NCBI RefSeq assembly: GCF_004210375.1
Contig: NC_134833.1
Span: 142,530,127-142,594,126, forward strand
Source of the DNA: Tachypleus tridentatus
Taxonomy: Eukaryota > Arthropoda > Merostomata > Xiphosura > Limulidae
Length of the DNA stretch: 64,000 bases
Direction: 5' to 3'
Shown here: in pieces, positions 1 to 10,657 of the stretch
Position numbering within the stretch: the first letter of the stretch is position 1
Layout: each line of letters opens with the position of its first letter
Notes under the pieces: model-generated
What the model was told of the DNA's origin: nothing
Seen by the model: only the letters and a program-made list of their open reading frames with translations
Databases searched by the model: none
Position numbers and translations under genes: made by a program

Positions 1-87
1 CATAGCTGCTGACTCGGTTTCTTACTGTATAGACACACATAACAGTTAGCACGAGTTTAGGGATCTTCCCTGTTGCCTAATCCTTTC

Positions 88-309
88 CGCGGGTTCGAAT
101 CGCCGTCACACCAAACATGCTCACCCTTTCAGCCGTAGGGACGTTATAATGCTACGAACAATCCAATTATTCGTTGGTAAAAGAGTAGCTCAAGAGTTTG
201 CGGTGGTTTGTGATGACTAGCTGCCTTCCTTTTAATCTTACACTGCTAAATTAAGGAAGGCTGGCACAGATAGCCCTCGTGTAGATTTGCGCGAAATTCA
301 AAACAAACC
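88..309 (+). mobile_element. tRNA-derived SINE, family 1 (5' truncated)
   Basis: The copy starts inside the tRNA-like head at the B-box (GGTTCGAATC), so the A-box half is missing. It then carries the family blocks in order: 'CACCAAACATGCTC', 'ATTCGTTGGTAAAAGAGTAG', 'GACTAGCTGCCTTCC', 'CACTGCTAAATTA', 'GATAGCCCTCGTGTAG' and a short AAAC tail. The same blocks recur in about eighteen places in this window. Confidence 0.9.
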
Positions 310-1159
310 TAATCCTTTACTGTTACTCTTACTGGTGCTTTTAAGGTTTGTCTTTATGACCAGGCAGCACGTGATACACAAACTAAACGTCATAGGCCTA
401 CGTAGTTAAAATGTATATTCGAAAAAAAAAAAATCAGTCAAAGGGTTTTATCATGTGGCTTGTGATTCACTCAAAACATGAGTAAACTCATTATATGACT
501 CAGTCAAAGCATAAAACACACAGAAAACCAGTACACATAACTCGTGCGATAACCGCACTTATTCAATAAATTTAGATCAAAATAACCATACAGTAAGAAA
601 ACTACTTCCACCTTATAACAGTGTACGTGTACTTTGTAAGTTTATTTTGTTCTTTATGTATGGCGTTTCTATTCACTTTACAATCGATGAATTATCTACT
701 CTCGCATTCTGAAATTAACTGCATGTACAAGAGGTATATAAAATGTAGCTATTGAACTGCCTGGTTGAAAATACGTAAAGCTTAATAGATGCCAACAAAG
801 TGCTCAGATAACAATGTATTTCCCAAACACAATGCTTGAATGAACATGGATCAATTGTATCTAAATATTGCAGACACTTGTGTCCAAAAATAACTTTATT
901 ATTCTCAAGTCTATATAGAAAGCGACGATGAAACGTTTATAATAAATATTCATGTAAATACATAAGAATAAAGAGAAATTATGAAAACGAAAGGTATATT
1001 TAAATAAATCTTCGACGTTTCTGATGGTTATTCGAATAATTTTATAATTCAAGTTGTTTACTACTAGACTACTGTCACAGCGAGCAACGATCTGTCAGCC
1101 TCGAAAAAAGTCTAAGTATAGTAACCAAATTACATTCAGAGACATAAAAAGAATGGAGT
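310..1159. other. Unannotated AT-rich DNA
   Basis: No gene, splice-bounded frame or repeat family could be supported here. The 63-codon frame at 861-1052 on the minus strand is rich in I, Y, F and K, as expected from AT-rich DNA read by chance. Confidence 0.6.
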
Positions 1160-1830
1160 ACGATACACTTGTAAGTTTAACTTAACTATATTCATAACGG
1201 GACTAAGTATATTTGTAGTTGTAAACCAAGGTTAACTATAGTGGTGGACTATGTTCACAGAGAAAGCTAAGCTATGTTCACAACGAAGTTAGATACACTT
1301 GCAAATTAACTTTAACTTTAGTAGAGTACTATATTCCTAGAGAATAATACACTATGTTCACAACATAGTTAATTTTACTTGTAAATAAACTTTAACTGTA
1401 GTAGTGGACTATATTCATAGAGAGTGCTACACTAAGTTCACAACGGTGTTAATTAGACTTGTAAATTAAGTTTAACTGTAGTAGTGGACTATATTCGCAG
1501 AGAGTGTTACTCTATGCTCACAACGGAGTTATGTACAGTTCTAAATTAACTTTAACCTTAGTAATGGATTATATTCACATAAAATGTTACACTATATTAG
1601 GGACGGACTTAAATACATTTGTAAATAATCTTTAACTTTAGTAGAGGACTTTATTCACAGAGAATGCTACACTATGTTCACATTGGAGTTAGATACACTT
1701 GTTAACTAACTTTAACTTTAGTAATGCAATATATTCACAGAGGATGCTACACTATGTTCACATTGGAGTTAGATACACTTGTAAATAAAGTAGTGGACTA
1801 TATTCATTGCTGAGCTAAATGCATTTGAAA
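1160..1830. repeat. 80-bp tandem array, about 8 diverged copies
   Basis: The block 'GGACTATATTCACAGAG' recurs at about 1246, 1326, 1406, 1486, 1566, 1646, 1726 and 1796, a steady 80-bp step. Between occurrences lie 'CTACACTATGTTCACAACGG', 'GTTAGATACACTTGTAAAT' and 'CTTTAACTTTAGTAG'. Copies differ by point changes and the last is shortened. The array grades into related, shorter units to about 2015 ('CAGAATGGAGCTAGATGCA'). Confidence 0.9.
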
Positions 1831-2015
1831 ACCAAGGTTGAGTTTAATGCAGGTCTATAATTGAGAATGGAGGTAGATGCACTCTTAAATTAGGTTCAAT
1901 TTTAGTATAGGGCTACATTCAGAATGGAGCTAGATGCAGTTTCAGTATTGGGCGACTTTCAGAATGGAGCTAGATGCACTTTAAATTAGGTTCTGCTTTA
2001 GTATTGGAGTTCATA
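1831..2015. repeat. Shortened continuation of the 80-bp array
   Basis: Three irregular units contain 'GAATGGAGSTAGATGCAST' and 'AAATTAGGTTCWRYTTTAGT'. They resemble the second half of the 80-bp unit and look like an older decayed edge of the array. Confidence 0.65.
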
Positions 2016-3087
2016 GATTGATTTGTGTTTTCAACTGTACTTATATCGACAGTCATGTATAAATGTTGCAAAATACTGGTTTGGTATACTAAATCAAGCT
2101 ATTTACAGTATATTAAAAACCAGATCAGAATAACGTTAATAGAAAGTACGAGATAAATATGTCAATAAAGCATTATTATGTTTTTCATGTTCGAACTTTA
2201 GTAAACAACACTCTAGCAAAAGTATGCTGAAACCAAAAGGAACAGTTTCACTCCAATCATTTTGCAAAACTGCACTTTTCCTCAAAATAAACTTGTCTGC
2301 TGAGATTTTAAAATAATTTAATCGTAATAACCATGCAACATCATAACAAAATAACATACTTTAATAATCATACAGCGTTTGAGTAAAACTTCGTATTCAG
2401 AATAAACGTGCAACGTCAAAATGTTTAGGTTAATAAGTAATCCACTAAAGGAGGCTTGAAATTTAAAAGCACGTGTTACTAGATCACGTGGACGAGAAGC
2501 ATTGTCTCAACCATCACCAAGGTTCTCCTCTCTGTTGGAAGTTGGGTTAGGCCTACATATGCATTTTCTCAGCTGTGAATTCATTTCTTTATTTTTTGTT
2601 TTGATTCTTTTAGATCAACACTAAAATTCTAAAGACTCTGTGGCGAAATAAAGAAAACACGTAAAGATATATTTAACTAACGTTTTAACAAGGCCAATGA
2701 AAGCCCAAGTCAACTCAATTTTACTTCCTGGTACTTACTTTATTTAGACGATTTCCGAAACACAAGAACGCGCCTTGAACTTTTAAAATTTGTATCAGCG
2801 CGAAAGGTATCATAAAATGTGTTGTTTCGTACTTAACAAACTCGGAAGCGAGTCGTATAACCGCCTATTTTTATTAAGGTGTTAAAACATCGAAATAAAC
2901 AAAACTTCAATGGGTAAGGGTTAATTTAAATCAAATCATATTCTTCATCAGGAGAATCTTCTATTAAGGTGTAATTTTTATAAGTTAGAAATAGAAAGTA
3001 CCAGATGTTAGATCATTACATATACGCTGTCTTACTTTACAGACCTTCACTTCTCTTTGTAAAATTTTGTCTGATTACATTAAAACG
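2016..3087. other. Unannotated DNA
   Basis: No recognisable gene or repeat. The minus-strand frame at 2136-2357 (73 codons) has no Kozak or splice support that I could see. The stretch at 2700-2900 is slightly richer in GC but has no coding pattern. Confidence 0.5.
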
Positions 3088-3210
3088 CTGCCTTCTTCCG
3101 AGTGGCACAGCTGTATGTCTGCGAACTTACAACACTCGGAATCGGGTTTCGATACCAGTGGTAGGCAGAGCACAGATAGTCCTTTGTGCTTAATTACAAA
3201 CAAACAATTA
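3088..3210 (+). mobile_element. Short tRNA-like SINE, family 2
   Basis: The order is an A-box-like 'GGCACAGCTGTATGTCTGCG', then 'ACTTACAACACTC', the B-box-like 'GGGTTTCGATACC', 'GCAGAGCACAGATAGTC' and 'TTTGTGCTTAATTACAAAC'. The nearly intact copy at 57771 shows the same blocks. The whole unit is only about 125 bp, a tRNA-like head plus a short tail. Confidence 0.8.
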
Positions 3211-3479
3211 TATTAAAGTTGGTATTAAATCATCAGACACACATCCCATTATTTGAAATCCATACTTTGTTGAAAAGAATGAGATTTGTACTTATTATCA
3301 TTGTTAATAAATAACACCAGACCCGATATGACACAGGAGAAAGAAACAGTAGATGTACTTACAATTCGCTTCAGGAAATAGAAAATAAGTTAGTCATATT
3401 GTAAAATAAAATAATTGTTATCAAATATTAAAAAATACTGACGTGGTCAATAACAAAAAAGTACAAATATTTGTAGGTC

Positions 3480-3780
3480 TTTAGAGTAAGGGCCCGGCAT
3501 GACCAGGTGGGTTAAGGCGTTCGACTCGTAATTTGAGGGTCGCAAGTTCGAATCCCCATCGCACCATATATGCTCGTCTTTTCAGCCGTGAGGGCGTTAT
3601 AATGTCACGGTCATTCCCACTATTCGTTGGTAAAAGAGTAGCCCAAGAGTTGGCGGTAGGTGATGATGACTATTTGCCTTCCCTCTAGTCTTAAACTGCT
3701 AAATTAGGGTCGGCTAGCGCAGATAGCCCTGTAGTAGCTTTGCGCGAATTTCAAAATAAACAAACAAACTTCAGGGTAAG
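3480..3780 (+). mobile_element. tRNA-derived SINE, family 1 (full length) with target duplication
   Basis: The SINE body is 3491-3769. The tRNA-like head begins GGCCCGGCATG, includes 'TTAAGGCGTTCGACTCGTAA' and ends 'CGCACCA'. The family core follows and the tail is 'AAACAAACAAAC'. The flanks TTTAGAGTAAG (3480-3490) and TTCAGGGTAAG (3770-3780) look like an 11-bp target-site duplication with two later changes. Confidence 0.9.
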
Positions 3781-3784
3781 TGTG

Positions 3785-4025
3785 TTTCTGAATATTGCGC
3801 AAAGCTACACGAGGGCTATCTGCGCTAGCTGTTTCTAATTTAACAGTGTAAAGACAGAGGAAAGGCAGCTACTCATCACCACCCTTCGTCAGCTCTTGGG
3901 ATAATCTTTTACCAACGTACAGTGGGATTACCCATCACATTATAACGCCGCAGCAGCTGAAAGGGCGAGCATGTTTGATGGGAGAGGATTCGAACTCGCG
4001 ACCCTCTGATTACGAGACGGGCCCA
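3785..4025 (-). mobile_element. tRNA-derived SINE, family 1, inverted next to the preceding copy
   Basis: Read on the minus strand it has the family head, core and tail end ('TGCGCAAAGCTACACGAGGG' on the plus strand). Possible duplications AGGGTAAGTGTG (3773-3784) and AGAGTATGTGTG (4026-4037) share bases with the 3' duplication of the SINE to the left. This suggests a second insertion at the edge of the first, making a tail-to-tail inverted pair. Confidence 0.85.
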
Positions 4026-4268
4026 AGAGTATGTGTGAAACGTTATTATTTGTTATAATTTTAAAATCTTAAACCAAAAATTTGATGTGGAAAAAGTTAT
4101 TTCAAAGGAAACTCTTGAATTTGGTGGAACCATTAATTAAGTTATAGGGCAAGCAGGTGTTAGTTATACTCTATTTAAGTATCTCTACCTCATTTTGTCT
4201 ATGTTGTATTGGATGTGGTAGAGGATAACTACACATTGTCTACAAGTAACATATCTAATTCTACCAGT

Positions 4269-4576
4269 CTGTACTAAAGGGGGCCTGGCATGGCCTAACG
4301 CGTTAAGGCGTGCGCTTCGTAATCTGAGAGTCGCGGGTTCGAATCTCGATTGCACCAAACATGCTCGCCCTCCCAGCCGTGGGGGCGTTATAATGTGACG
4401 GTCAATCCCACTATTCGTTGGTAAAAGAGTAGCCCAAGAGTTGGCGGTGGGTGGTGATGACTAGCTGCCTTCCCTCTAGTCTTACACTGATAAATTAGGG
4501 ACGGCTAGCACAGATAGCTCTCGAGTTGCTTTGTGCGAAATTCCAAAACAAACAAACAAACAAACTGTACTAAAGG
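4269..4576 (+). mobile_element. tRNA-derived SINE, family 1, with perfect 12-bp target duplication
   Basis: The body is 4281-4564, complete from the GGCCTGGCATGG head to a four-unit AAAC tail. CTGTACTAAAGG occurs immediately before (4269-4280) and immediately after (4565-4576) with no mismatch. It is among the best-preserved copies here and therefore probably young. The perfect duplication points to LINE-type target-primed insertion. Confidence 0.95.
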
Positions 4577-5149
4577 ATGTACTGTAGAACAAACAACACA
4601 CGTTGTCTGTTTACATACATGTAGCAAGCAGAGTGTTACACCTGTCTTTCTGGTTTCTTGATGTGTCCTGAGAAACTGGCTGAATCAATTTCGATGAAAT
4701 TCGGCAAGTGAGCTCTCATGGATCCCCATAGAATATGGTTAAATGGATAAGTAATTCGAGTTTGTAGTTATTTCTGTCTTTTGGTCTCAATGTCGCGAAT
4801 GAGAACAAAACTGATCGACATCATGAAGTTGACGCCATACGAAAAACAGATGTGTAATGGTGCGAGTAGCACAAGTAGTGCCTTTGGATAAACAACAACA
4901 GTGCATGTGCTTTTACCACAATTTATACTTCACTAAGCCCAGCATTTGCATGTACGTCTACTTGATTGTATCACGCTGCTTTATAGGGTGTGATAAATGA
5001 CCACCACACGTGATATACACGTGTCCTTTTCATCTTTACGTTCAGTAAGTACCATATCTTCAATGTGTTCACATCGTGACTGTGGACGTACCCTGGTTCA
5101 TATCTGGTTTAATTTAACTCTTTCTGCAACAGTTGGATTCAGGCGCTGT
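4577..5149. other. Unannotated DNA
   Basis: Nothing codes convincingly and no repeat was recognised. It contains the phrase 'GAAACTGGCTGAATCAATTT', similar to 'GAAACTAGCTGAATCAGTTG' at 51131, so a dispersed repeat of unknown type may cover part of it. Confidence 0.4.
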
Positions 5150-5245
5150 TGAGCACAAAGTTACACAATAGGTTATTCATGTTCTACCCAACGCTGGTAT
5201 CGAAACTAGATTTTTAGAGCTGTAAGCCTGCATACTTAAGGCTGA
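5150..5245 (-). mobile_element. Short tRNA-like SINE, family 2, decayed
   Basis: On the plus strand it reads 'GAGCACAAAGTTACACAATA' then 'GGTATCGAAACTAGATTTTT' and 'GCTGTAAGCCTGCATACTTA', the reverse complement of the family 2 order. The A-box end is missing. Confidence 0.65.
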
Positions 5246-5249
5246 ACTT

Positions 5250-5725
5250 TGGAGAGAGAACTGCTGGCATAAATAAAGTGGAATTTAATGTACGTTAACA
5301 TAAAATGCATTAATATTTTATACTGATCGCGTAGAATTAACCCAGCCCATTATTAATTTCTATAATAATGGTCATAACATAACTGTAGGTGCAGTGCATT
5401 AACGATTAAACAGAAATGTTTTCAGAAGCACTTATAATTATACGTTTTACATGCTTTTCAAGAAAATAATGCTTGTCTGTAACAGTTCCTCGATAAACAA
5501 TGTGAAAATATAAAAAACATTACAATAAATTATGCAGACGTTTCTAATCGTGTCTCTCCATCTCTGTATTCAGTGCTAGAATTAAGTAGTGTCGAAAACA
5601 TTTCTGTTTTCTATGTAAAAATAGAAAAAAACTGATGAACTCGAAGTGTTACAGTTAATTAAGCAATTTCCGTCAAGTTTTTCTAGTACATGCCACCAGG
5701 TGCCAGCTGCATCGCTCTGATCTTG
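5250..5725. other. Unannotated AT-rich DNA
   Basis: I see no gene, array or mobile element in this stretch. Confidence 0.5.
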
Positions 5726-6028
5726 TTTGAGCGTGATTGTTTGTTTGTTTTGGCATTTCGCACAAAGCTACTCGAGGGCTATCTGTGCCAGCCGTCCCTA
5801 ATTTAGCAGTGTAAAACTAGAGGGAAGGCAGCTAGTAACCACCACTTACCGCCAACTCTTGGGCTACTCTTTTACCAACGAATAGTGGGATTGACTGTAA
5901 CATTACAACGCCCCACGGCTGGGAGGGCGAGCATGTTTGGCGCGACTTAGGCGCGAACCCGCAACCCTCGGATTACGAAGCGCACGCCTTAACGCGCTAG
6001 GCCATGCCAGGCCTTATTTGAACGTGAT
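5726..6028 (-). mobile_element. tRNA-derived SINE, family 1 (full length) with target duplication
   Basis: The body is 5738-6016 on the minus strand and is complete, from the AAAC tail at the left to the GGCCTGGCATGGCCTA head at the right. The flanks TTTGAGCGTGAT (5726-5737) and TTTGAACGTGAT (6017-6028) form a 12-bp target duplication with one difference. Confidence 0.93.
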
Positions 6029-6439
6029 AATCCATATTAATTATTATAAAATTCTTATCATAATATATATATGTTGAGTGACTTGTGTAATAAAAAAACA
6101 TATGGCTGAGATAAACGCTACACAGATATAACTTATTTAGATTTATTTTGTCAACCATGTGCAGAAGAAATAAATGATTGTTTTATAATCTTCGGATCTA
6201 TAAATGTCTAACAGGTCCTGTCCAATAATTCCAAAGAATGTGACAAAATTCCTCTAAATAAATGTAAACAGTGTTTTCAGCCATTAGTCGGCTTGGAATA
6301 CAAAGAGACAATGTTGAGAACACGACCATTTATCTCTCATGTATAATTATTAAGAAATAATCCGTCTGAGAATACGCATGATGCTCTGGATTGTTGTATT
6401 GATTTTCGTAAGAAAAACTTGGGTCACCTTACCATTGAC
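6029..6439. other. Unannotated AT-rich DNA
   Basis: It begins with a short (AT)n tract near 6063. No gene or repeat family was recognised. Confidence 0.5.
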
Positions 6440-6875
6440 ATTTTATTACAGCTATCGTGAGCCTAATCCTTAACCCACGCCATGAGAATAAACATTGGAC
6501 GTCTGAACAAGAATACCTGTGTGACTAAACACGGTGCTGTTGACCGCTAATCCTTCTGAGAAAAAAACTGGTGCTTCTGACTACTAATCCCTACGAGACT
6601 TAACATGATGCTCCTAATCACTAATTTCTTTGAGAATAAACGCGGTGGTCATGAAACTTGCTTCTCTGAAAACGAACATGATAATCCTAACAACTAATCC
6701 CTCTGAAAATTAACATGATACTCTTGCTACTAATCCCTCTGAGAACAAATATGATGCTCCTGGCCATTAATCAGTCTGTGAACAAACACCATGCTTCTGG
6801 TCACTAATCCCTCTGAGAATAAACAATATGCTCTTGACCAATAATCCCTCTAAGAAGAAACATGATATTAATACA
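6440..6875. repeat. Degenerate ~40-bp tandem array, about 10 copies
   Basis: The core 'CTAATCCCTCTGAGAA' followed by 'TAAACATGATGCTCCTG' recurs with a step of about 39-41 bp, clearest at 6550-6860. The copies are much more diverged than those of the array at 46.7 kb, so this one is old or no longer homogenised. Confidence 0.85.
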
Positions 6876-6884
6876 CTACTTATG

Positions 6885-7008
6885 TCCATCGCTTGTACAG
6901 CGGTAAGTCTACGGATTTATAATGCTAAAATCAAGAGTTCGATACCCCTCGGTAAACTCAGCAAATAGCCTGATGTGGCTTTGCGATAAGAAAAAACACA
7001 CACACACT
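6885..7008 (+). mobile_element. Short tRNA-like SINE, family 3
   Basis: The order is 'ACAGCGGTAAGTCTACGGAT', 'AATGCTAAAATC', the B-box-like 'GAGTTCGATACCCCTC', 'AAACTCAGCAAATAGCCTGA', 'TGTGGCTTTGCGATAAG' and a CA-rich tail. It is a sister of family 2, with a different 3' part. Other copies lie at 24079 and, inverted, at 60076. Confidence 0.8.
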
Positions 7009-7500
7009 ACTTACGAGAATCTTCAGAGTGTACGATCAGCTCTCGTGATGCTCAATAGAAGTTCTAGATCAGCTTCCTACGATAACTTTACTTTATAGAA
7101 GATTTCTAAATATATTTATCAGATTGCATGACTTTTATTTCTTCCCAAGAAAGATCTTCCAAGATTGTGTGTTTTTCTACCTTTCACATTAAGAAAAGTT
7201 TATTTCTCTTTGTGTCAAGTTAAGTTTTGCAATGAAACCAAAAACGTTCTAGAAAATTCCTCTTACTTCTCAAGCAAAGAAACATAACTACCATGGAAGT
7301 AATGAGTCTTATTATATACCTTTCGTATTCAAATAATTGAACAAGGATGTAGGTGGGCTGGGCGGTAACCGAAGTGCCAATTTACAGTTTCTCTCTGTTT
7401 ACAATCCTCAATAATGACGTCTTTTGTACCAAAATACTGCAGAGAAAGATCAGCTTTGACCAGGAATGGTTAATATGTGGTATTTATATCTTGTTTTCAG
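7009..7500. other. Unannotated DNA before a candidate exon
   Basis: No repeat was recognised. The last 16 bases are pyrimidine-rich and end in TTTTCAG, a good splice-acceptor pattern for the exon that follows. Confidence 0.4.
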
Positions 7501-7693
7501 ATTACTTGAAGTTTTCCATGAAACCTCTCGATGTGGACTTATCCAGAAAAATGTTGTTGAAAGTGATGAAGTGAATCGTAATGTACAGAATACCTGCATG
7601 GTGTGTCACATCTTACAAAACTCAGAGCTTCGACCTCTTCCTAAACAGAAAGCATATGTTCGTTGGAAAAAAAGGACCCCATGTGGCTTCTGA
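7501..7693 (+). CDS. Candidate 3'-terminal coding exon, product unrecognised
   Basis: The frame runs open for 64 codons to a TGA at 7691-7693. It starts just after a strong acceptor ('TATATCTTGTTTTCAG', ending at 7500), with the first base completing a split codon. The peptide is not repeat-like: it opens LLEVFHETSRCGLIQKN, has a CxxC pair in NTCMVCHI, and ends in a basic stretch (KAYVRWKKRTPCGF). I do not recognise the family. No upstream exon, clear polyadenylation signal or second acceptor was found, so it could equally be an internal piece of an old retroelement or a chance frame. Confidence 0.25.
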
Positions 7694-8160
7694 CTTTATA
7701 TCGTTTATTATAGCATCCGATGAAGGGAAATAGTGAAACAGATTTTAGCAGTAGCTACGTAACATGTAAAAAGTTCTTGTAAACCACTTAACTATATTTC
7801 TTTTTTTTTTACTTCGATGTCGTATTAAACAGAAATGTAAATCTTTTTTAAAAGTTGTGACCTTTAAAAAAAGATAAAACAAAATAATTATCTGCTTTTT
7901 ATTTCAGAAAAGGCAAGTAATGATAAAGAAAGACACGTTAAGTATTAAGATAATTTTTAATTTTTTGAAACAAAAAGCTACGCAATGGGTTAACTGCGCT
8001 GTGATCATCGCGGGTACTGAACCCCGAATGTCAGGGTAGTAAGGTCTCAGATAACTTACCGCCAACTTATTGGAAAGGATTGACATTAATACGATGAGAA
8101 GTCTCCCGAAATAACGAAAACAATACTTTGTTCGTATAAAATGTGAGACCGCACGATGCA
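7694..8160. other. Unannotated AT-rich DNA
   Basis: Homopolymer T and A runs near 7801 and 7865. No gene or repeat was supported. Confidence 0.5.
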
Positions 8161-8436
8161 TAATTATTTTAACCCGGGTCACATGCGGTCCAGTGGTTAT
8201 CGTGCTGACTGTGGATCTAAAGTTTCTTTGTTTGCTATTCACTACTGCCACCACAATTTTGGAGCCATGGTTGGGCTATGAGTGTAAAAGCTAAATTACA
8301 CTTTTCTATTTGACAAAAATAACCAAAAGAATTGGTGGTAGGTGGCACTGACTAGCTATCTGCCCTCCAATCTATCATTTATAGTTAGGGATGGCTATGC
8401 AGATAGTCCTTCGAAATTGAAGAAACAAACAAACAA
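8161..8436 (+). mobile_element. Diverged SINE related to family 1
   Basis: The 3' half has recognisable family 1 blocks: 'TGGTGGTAGGTGGCACTGAC', 'TAGCTATCTGCCCTCC', 'TTAGGGATGGCTATGCAGAT' and an AAAC tail. The 5' part ('GCGGTCCAGTGGTTATCGTG') does not match the family 1 head well, so this is either a separate subfamily or an old copy. Confidence 0.6.
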
Positions 8437-9736
8437 AAAATAACCTCAAACCTTCATCAACTACCGAGTCATTTCTAATAACTAGTCTGTCTTTTCTAAA
8501 GCCACTAGCGTGACCAAGTACTTAAAGTTACCGGCTTAATACCCGAATTTCGAGACCCGACGCTGCGGAACGTGTTTCACACGTTAAGCTTTGGGCCCAT
8601 TGAAATAGGATAAGAAACCAGACGAATGCTGCTGGTTGGACATTTTCACTATGGTTAGTAAGTCTTAATGAAGAGTACCTATACTTAAGCCCTAGAGGTC
8701 TATGACCTGGCCGTTTAGTAACCATGAATAAAAGGTGCTGTTCGCAAAGATTCGCATTCGAAATCTACGAATTCGAAAGTTTTATAACGAAAATTTTGAA
8801 TGATTAAAAAGCACTAATAGTAAAAAAATTTGCTAAAAACCAAAACAATAATTTTTTTTGGGTGATCATATGTGCTATATTTCATACGACTGGAGCAATT
8901 TTGTAACGAAATCACTGTTAAATGAAAAGCAAAGAAAAACGTCTGAAGATAAAAGTACAGTGATGACAAGGGAACAACAACAATTCTCTGTTTTATCGAG
9001 AATCTATAAAGGCATTATTGATCTTACATAACGTAATTAGTGGTAACTTTACGTTTTTTTGAAGCTACTCTTCTTAACATGACACTCGCGTCGTGCTAAC
9101 GAATCACTTTCCAGTCTACACTTTTAATTTGTGACCTTAATAACACTTTTGAATTCACGTAATTAAGTAGAATAAATTATTTCGAACGATAAGAGTACAA
9201 TATTTGAAGTTCACATGCAAACATATACTTTGGAATACAGAATTTTTCATAACACAGATGTCTTCATCTATACGATTAAAACTCATCTTATACACATACT
9301 GCTAATCGCAGTGTCTGTTCCCCGTTTGAAAAGCTGAGCACGCAGACGAAACTCAACATTTAGTTTTGAAGTGATGAGATTACAGTAAAACCAAAAGTAC
9401 AAGACAATTAAATTCTTTTTTTATAGTCCATGTAATAATTTAAGTTCCAAGATTAACTTAAGCTTTTCCATCACTGGGGATGGGTGCTCTTTATTGTTAA
9501 AATATTTTAAAAAATATCAATGAAGCGATGATAGCGTGATAACTTATAGAAAGAGCATATGTAATCAGGGAAGGATAAGTTTGTAGTTCGGTCGCCACAC
9601 CCACTTTGACGTCACGTTGTCATCGACCATTTGTCACGAAACAAAGAAATTAAAACAAAACTGTAAAACTGGTATCGTTATTCGTTCTTTTAGACGTAAT
9701 CTAGATTGTGACATAATGTGACATTACAAGTAAGCG
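8437..9736. other. Unannotated DNA
   Basis: No gene or repeat family was recognised over 1.3 kb. One perfect CRE palindrome, TGACGTCA, lies at 9607-9614. The frame at 8528-8725 on the minus strand has no support. Confidence 0.5.
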
Positions 9737-10012
9737 CTGTAAAGAACAGCGCTACCTGGTGTTAATTGATGAAAAGTGGAAGTATAAAAACATTAAGGTA
9801 GTAATGATGTGTGACACTCAATAATGCCACATTTTATTTCAATGACTACAGTTCCTCAATCTAAATTTACACAATAAGTCATCGCTAAAAAAAGAACAGC
9901 GCCACCTGGTGAGGATGAGTTAAAAGTATAGATATAAAAACACTATGACAGTAATGATATGTGACACTCAATAATGCTACATTTTATTTCAATGACTAAA
10001 GTCCATATTTGC
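9737..10012. repeat. Two-copy direct repeat, unit about 150-170 bp
   Basis: Two neighbouring blocks share 'AAAGAACAGCGCYACCTGGT', 'TATAAAAACAYTA', 'GTGTGACACTCAATAATGCY' and 'ACATTTTATTTCAATGACTA'. They start near 9740 and 9893. Each contains the E-box-bearing phrase GCGCYACCTGGTG. Confidence 0.85.
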
Positions 10013-10554
10013 ACATTAAAATGTTACGATACGACGTAGACTACAGTTCAAGAGCGAACACTTCTATAATACGGTTATTTTAGACATTAACAAACACCTT
10101 CAAGCAACTTCTTACTTTATCATAATATTTTGTAAAACAACAAAAACCAAAACAATAAACCAAAAACTGTAGTGCTGTGATTATGTGTCTTTTTTTTATT
10201 ATCTCTTATCTCTGGAAATAAAATTGAGATGACCCCTTCGACTGTACGTTTCCTAGTCTCCCACACAGTATTTTACTTAAAAACACAGGAATATATTTAT
10301 GAGTTATTTACATTCCTGGAAATTTGTATCTGTGTTATAATATATAATCATGATTTCAAATACGTTACTATTCAAGAAGGTATCGACTTCCCAACTCTCG
10401 CCCACTATGTTATTTCAGAAATTAACACGTTCTTGTCTATGAGTCATTAATAGCATGCATGTTCACACAGGACTCATAACGCTCGTATTTTCCAGTTATT
10501 AACACTCAGTGCACACAGTTCTCTGGTGAAACAGCAGTAAATCAATGGATTTTC
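10013..10554. other. Unannotated AT-rich DNA
   Basis: The 73-codon frame at 10229-10450 has no repeat or splice support and reads as chance. Near 10495-10530 there is one stray unit resembling the 48-bp array that follows. Confidence 0.45.
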
Positions 10555-10657
10555 TACCTTTAAATCCGGATTTCCATTCTTCGCAGTGGAATAACAGATT
10601 ACCCGATGTGACTTTGCTCTAAAGTTCAAACAAACAAACAAACAAACAAACAAACAG
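10555..10657 (+). mobile_element. SINE 3' fragment, tRNA-like family 3 type
   Basis: The blocks 'AGATTACCCGATGTGACTTT' and 'GCTCTAAAGTTCAAAC', followed by an (AAAC)n tail of eight or so units, match the 3' part of the short tRNA-like SINEs. The head is decayed. Confidence 0.6.

Noticed and set aside
3491..3566. Functional tRNA-Thr gene
   Set aside because: The tRNA-like part is the head of a repeated SINE with target duplications, and the anticodon stem is mismatched.
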